NCBI GenBank assembly: GCA_021805735.1
Contig: JAJZEE010000011.1
Span: forward strand, 1-53,544
Reading direction: 5' to 3'
From: Bacillota bacterium
GTDB lineage: Bacteria > Bacillota > Bacilli > Alicyclobacillales > SLC66
DNA: 53,544 nt
In this document: positions 50,601 to 53,544 of the stretch, in pieces
Numbering within the stretch: position 1 is the stretch's first letter
Layout of the letters: each line of letters begins with the position of its first letter
Notes under the pieces: model-generated
The model's input: only the letters and a program-made list of their open reading frames with translations
Told to the model about the DNA's origin: nothing
Database searches by the model: none
Program-made: the position numbers and the translations under genes

Positions 50601-53544
50601 CGGACTTCGTCCCTCCGGTCACCAAACCAGTGGCGTAGGAGTCACTGATGCTTCCGCCGTCTTGGACACCCAGCAGTCCGCCGTTGTAAGAGTAATTCAC
50701 GCCAGATACCGCTCCGGTGGCGTAGGAATTCGTGATTGTAGTCGTTCCGCCAACCTGTTGCCCCACCAGCCCTCCATTGCCAGAGTAGTTTTGGCCCGAC
50801 ACCAACGCGGTAGCGTACGAGTCACTGATGCTTCCACCGTCCTGGAGACCCACCAACCCGCCATTGCCACTGTCCGTTCCCGATACCTTTCCAGTGGCGC
50901 AGGAGTCACTGATGCTGCCGCTCTTCTCGCGGCCCACCAACGCCCCTACCCCGACAGAAAATTGAGCATTCGTGGTATTCACGGTCGCGTTCACGCCCAC
51001 AGCCTCGACCGTCCCCGTCAAGACGCCGATTAATCCCACATTTTCGTGAGTGGTGTCGTTGATTTGGATGTTTCCGATCGCGTATCCGTTCCCATTCAAA
51101 GTTCCTGAAAATGGTGTTGAATAGCCCCCAATGCGCACCCAGTTACCGCTCGCAACAGTCGGATTGGGGAGTGCGATGTCGTTCATCAGTTCAATGTTGC
51201 TGCTCAGATACTGGCTCTGGTTTTGGTCGATATATTCCAGTTGTGCGGCTGTGGATACCTGCACCCAGCCACCTACGACCGGCGGCGCGTTTGGCGCCGT
51301 AACGGTGAAGCTCTCGGCGTTGCTCGCCGCACCGCCCACAGTGACCGTCACGTCGGCCGCTCCCGCCGCGAGATCCGGCGCCGTGGCCGTGATCGAGGTG
51401 TCCGACCACGACGTCACCGCCGCTGCCGTCGAGCCGAAGTCCACCGTCGAAGTTCCCTGCGAACTCCCAAAGTTCGAACCGGTGATCGTCACCGATGTTC
51501 CCGGCGTGCCCGAAGTCGGGCTGAGACTCGAGATGCTCGGCGCCGGGGCCGTAACGGTGAAGCTCTCGGCGTTGCTCGCCGTACCGCCCACGGTGACCGT
51601 CACGTTGGCCGCTCCCGCAGTGAGATTCGGCACCGTGGCCGTGATCGAGGCGTCCGACCACGACGTCACCGCCGCTGCCGTCGTGCCAAAGTCCACCGTC
51701 GAAGTTCCCTGCGAACTCCCAAAGTTCGAACCGGTGATCGTCACCGACGTTCCCGGCGCGCCGGAGGTTGGACTGAGTCCCGTGACGCTCGGCGTCGTGC
51801 TGGACGGCGGGCTCGTCGAGGCTTGCAGGTACGGGTAACCATTGTTGACGCTTGCGTTTATGCTCCACGTGTTCGTGAAATCCCATCCGGCGTTTGTAAA
51901 TGTGCTCTCGGTCTTCATGGCGGACGTCGCCTCTCCTGTCGCTCCGGTTGCGGAACCGAGACCGACGCCGTTCGTCAATCCTGTCGCCGTTGTGTCAAAG
52001 AAGGAATCGCTCATGCTCCCGCCGTCGTTGTTGCCCACCAGCCCGCCATCGTAGGCGTAGCTTCCTCCCGTCACCGCGCCGCTGGAGTAGGAGTCGACGA
52101 CGCTCAAACTCTGTTGACCCACCAGTCCGCCGTTTTCCGAGGAGATTCCTCCTGTCACCGACCCGGTGGCGTACGTATTGGTCACGCTCGCAGTTCCGGG
52201 GTTCTGGTCGCCCACCAGTCCGCCATTGGCGGAGGTTCTCCCCCCCCCAACCGCTCCGGTCGCATAGGAGTCTGTGATATCCGCATTTTCAATGCCCACC
52301 AGCCCGCCATCGTTGGCGCCATCCCCTCCTGTCACCGTACTGGAGGCATGGGAGCCTGTGATGCTCCCGATCTGCTCTCCCACCAGCCCGCCATTTAGAG
52401 AGGACATTCCTCCGCTCACCGATCCGGAGGCATGGGAGCCTGTGACGCTTCCATTTTCAGTGCCCACCAGTCCGCCGTCTGAGGAAGACTCCCCGCCTGT
52501 CACCGACGCGGCGGCGTAGGAGTCAGTGATGCTTCCGCTCTTCTCCCAGCCCACCAGCCCGCCGACAGAGCCGACCAGCGGGTCGGAAGAGGCGTCCACT
52601 GTCACGCTCATGCCTACCGCCTCGACCGTCCCGGTCGTTACGCCGAAAAACCCCACATTGATATGGGTGGTGTCGTCGATCTGGACGTTGCTGATCACAT
52701 GCCCGTTGCCGTTGAACGTTCCGGTGAAGGGGTTTGAGGCCGAGTTCCCTCCGAAGCGCACCCAGGGAAATCCTGACAGATCGATGTCGTTCATCAGTTC
52801 GATGTTGCTGCCGAGGTACTGGCTCCGATGCTGGTCGATGTACTCGAGCTGTGCGGCCGTGGATACCTGCACCCAGCCATTTGCGACCGGCGGCGCGTTT
52901 GGCGGGGCCGTAACGGTGAAGTTCTCGGCGTTGCTCGCCGTACCGCCCACGGTGACCGTCACGTTGGCCGCTCCCGCCGCGACATTCGGAACCGTGACGG
53001 TGATCGAGGCGTCCGACCACGACGTCACCGCCGCTGCCGTCGCGCCAAAGTCCACCGTCGAAGTTCCCTGCGAACTGCCAAAGTTCGAACCGGTAATCGT
53101 CACCGACGTTCCCGGTGTGCCAGAGGTTGGATTGACGCTCGAGATGCTAGGCGCCGGGGCCGCCACGGTGAAGCTCTCGGCGTTGCTCGCCGTACCGCCC
53201 ACAGTGACCGTCACGTTGGCCGCTCCCGCCGCGACATTCGGAACCGTGGTGGTGATCGAGGCGTCCGACCACGACGTCACCGCCGCTGCCGTCGAGCCGA
53301 AGTCCACCGTCGAAGTTCCCTGCGAACTGCCAAAGTTCGAGCCGGTGATCGTCACCGATGTCCCCGGCGTGCCCGAAGTCGGGCTGAGACTCGAGATGCT
53401 CGGCGCCGGGGCCGTAACGGTAAAGCTCTCGGCGTTGCTCGCCGTACCGCCCACGGTGACCGTCACGTTGGCCGCTCCCGCCGCGACATTCGGAACCGTG
53501 ACGGTGATCGAGGCGTCCGACCACGACGTCACCGCCGCTGCCGT
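47647..53544 (-). CDS. Giant multidomain surface protein (IPT/TIG and GLUG repeats, copper-amine-oxidase-like C-terminus), 5' end outside window
   Basis: About 1965 residues are visible and the frame is still open at base 53544, so the N-terminus (and any signal peptide) is missing. From the N-side: IPT/TIG repeats, a GLUG block (GGLVG-x-GSITDSYA motifs), two IPT, a second GLUG block, an Ig-like linker (LPSSSLAAGGSSTFSA), five IPT, a PGAF-containing domain, then two copper-amine-oxidase-N-like units (THVMTTYMPIWYLMQAL, TTYMPIWYVFQVLRRLG). Each IPT reads PSISSLSPTSGTPGTSVTIT then GSNFGSSQGTSTVDFG. GLUG and IPT modules are typical of adhesins and cell-wall glycoproteins. No LPXTG or SLH motif is seen at the C-terminus; anchoring may rely on the C-terminal units. 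Confidence 0.9.
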   Translation of the reverse strand, partial: TAAAVTSWSDASITVTVPNVAAGAANVTVTVGGTASNAESFTVTAPAPSISSLSPTSGTPGTSVTITGSNFGSSQGTSTVDFGSTAAAVTSWSDASITTTVPNVAAGAANVTVTVGGTASNAESFTVAAPAPSISSVNPTSGTPGTSVTITGSNFGSSQGTSTVDFGATAAAVTSWSDASITVTVPNVAAGAANVTVTVGGTASNAENFTVTAPPNAPPVANGWVQVSTAAQLEYIDQHRSQYLGSNIELMNDIDLSGFPWVRFGGNSASNPFTGTFNGNGHVISNVQIDDTTHINVGFFGVTTGTVEAVGMSVTVDASSDPLVGSVGGLVGWEKSGSITDSYAAASVTGGESSSDGGLVGTENGSVTGSHASGSVSGGMSSLNGGLVGEQIGSITGSHASSTVTGGDGANDGGLVGIENADITDSYATGAVGGGRTSANGGLVGDQNPGTASVTNTYATGSVTGGISSENGGLVGQQSLSVVDSYSSGAVTGGSYAYDGGLVGNNDGGSMSDSFFDTTATGLTNGVGLGSATGATGEATSAMKTESTFTNAGWDFTNTWSINASVNNGYPYLQASTSPPSSTTPSVTGLSPTSGAPGTSVTITGSNFGSSQGTSTVDFGTTAAAVTSWSDASITATVPNLTAGAANVTVTVGGTASNAESFTVTAPAPSISSLSPTSGTPGTSVTITGSNFGSSQGTSTVDFGSTAAAVTSWSDTSITATAPDLAAGAADVTVTVGGAASNAESFTVTAPNAPPVVGGWVQVSTAAQLEYIDQNQSQYLSSNIELMNDIALPNPTVASGNWVRIGGYSTPFSGTLNGNGYAIGNIQINDTTHENVGLIGVLTGTVEAVGVNATVNTTNAQFSVGVGALVGREKSGSISDSCATGKVSGTDSGNGGLVGLQDGGSISDSYATALVSGQNYSGNGGLVGQQVGGTTTITNSYATGAVSGVNYSYNGGLLGVQDGGSISDSYATGLVTGGTKSVDNGGLVGAWFSQSAITDSFFDSQTTGQTQGVGYVPSGSATGVTGETTVAMKTESTFTNAGWDFTNTWGMQSGVNSGYPYLQAFDVSSAVSPTVTGATYFGPGSGFYIGDFVILSGYNFPNGLTTVSQDVYLSSSSTQYVPLNPSSSGLVTGAVYAGVYSASGFSDFVPISLGTISLVLPSSSLAAGGSSTFSATATGANAATLSGVPVDFNVNSAVFGPFPTNQNGVATYTFSPPGVGTYSVTASVYGQTTSPQTLQVSSTSPAPSIANLSPTSGTPGTSVTITGSNFGSSQGTSTVDFGATAAAVTSWSDASITATVPNVAAGAANVTVTVGGTASNGESFTVTASAPSISSLSPTSGAPGTSVTITGSNFGSSQGSSTVDFGATAAAVTSWSDASITATVPNVAAGAANVTVTVGGTASNVESFTVTAPAPSISSVSPTSGAPGTSVTITGSNFGSSQGTSTVDFGATAAAVTSWSDTSITATVPNVAAGAANVTVTVGGTESNAENFTVSAPAPSISSLSPTSGMPGTSVTITGSNFGSSQDSSTVDFGSTAAVVTAWSDTSITAAVPNLAAGAVDVTVTVGGAASNAESFTVTAPTPSISSVSPTSGTPGTSVTITGSNFGSSQGSSTVDFGSTAAAVTSWSDTSITATAPDLAAGAANVTVTVGGTASNAESFTVTAPSNAGNGNNTGNGNNAAPVLPTVLAQQIVDAAGGTTTQTYGNTTVTVDVTPGAFTSNEQMTITTEDSSALGSQLSQGSNPAQNGNLPGVPDGTVAVVLGVNFSGAAPTKPITVTIQNPSIPADALFYKLGPNSQLIPVQATVTAGQAVVSFTSDPDFVALSLQPNQRVLTMAGQTQVLPSFVQKDPISHVMTTYMPIWYLMQALKANGISSTWNGASWNLTTPGSTTVDLSNVKLGQGSMSISINGTVVEHVPGTVATDPLHGNVTTYMPIWYVFQVLRRLGLTSEWNGHTWTLTAATATT
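48550..53544 (-). repeat. Near-identical 252-bp coding repeats (IPT/TIG units)
   Basis: Nine complete copies and one cut copy. The shared sequence TTCGAACCGGTAATCGTCAC or close variants begins at 48731, 48983, 49235, 49487, 49739, 51473, 51725, 53084 and 53336. Spacing inside each block is exactly 252 bp (84 codons). Nucleotide identity is very high, indicating recent duplication or gene conversion. Confidence 0.92.

Noticed and set aside
48449-52398. Several long plus-strand frames (up to 468 codons) opposite the giant surface protein gene
   Set aside because: They repeat with the 252-bp period of the IPT units and are Val/Ala/Pro or Arg/His-rich mirror translations; the minus-strand frame has clear domains, a terminator and the stop.

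Overview
The window looks like chromosomal DNA of an endospore-forming Gram-positive bacterium (Bacillota), most plausibly near the Alicyclobacillaceae or Paenibacillaceae. Pointers are a Tlp-type spore protein, an RsfA-family prespore regulator, a Ger(x)C germination lipoprotein, two YjcZ-like microproteins, YlbP, an IDEAL-domain protein, strong AGGAGG-type ribosome sites, frequent GTG/TTG starts and a TRAP-type trp leader. The taxon is inference; there is no rRNA gene here. No CRISPR array, complete transposon or prophage was seen.

Layout. 1-3269 (minus): a yng-type leucine/3-methylglutaconyl-CoA degradation operon (biotin carboxylase, biotin carrier, HMG-CoA lyase, enoyl-CoA hydratase cut by the window edge). 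3449-10976: an SDR, typA, an aldo/keto reductase, a ribbon-helix-helix-like protein, an orphan gerC, ylbP and sodA. 11203-16676: an RsfA-like regulator, a MidA-like methyltransferase coupled to clpP, and several small conserved proteins (IDEAL, DUF3055, DUF1292). 16752-17118 and 22309-23174: two minus-strand tRNA clusters, 12 tRNAs in all. 17246-19841: trpG-trpE behind a leader with a 5-nt-periodic (G/U)AG array and an attenuator, read as a TRAP site. 20232-22195: a collagen-like/beta-propeller protein, HU and a damaged XRE remnant. 23356-29028: tlp, the yhaO-yhaN nuclease/ATPase pair and a methyltransferase. 29326-34790: acoR-acoA-acoB-acoC with a clear sigma-54 promoter and a palindromic activator site. 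34869-38552: an ASRT-family protein, a solitary large serine recombinase with a divergent small ORF, and small spore-like proteins. 38735-43383: a sugar-type cluster (Gfo/Idh, ThuA, TIM-barrel isomerase), a membrane protein and csoR with a self-regulated-looking promoter. 43603-47166: an unrecognised two-gene cassette with a lysozyme-like second member, then a PAS-GAF-PAS-GGDEF-EAL protein. 47647-53544: the C-terminal ~1960 residues of a giant surface protein made of IPT/TIG and GLUG repeats.

The most unusual signal is a family of intergenic palindromic repeats (five full copies plus one partial). Each full copy has ~19-bp arms around a conserved ~31-33 nt core, and a second hairpin module is attached in variable order. 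Arm sequences differ between copies but pairing is kept, so folding seems to be conserved. One copy supplies the end of a neighbouring reading frame.
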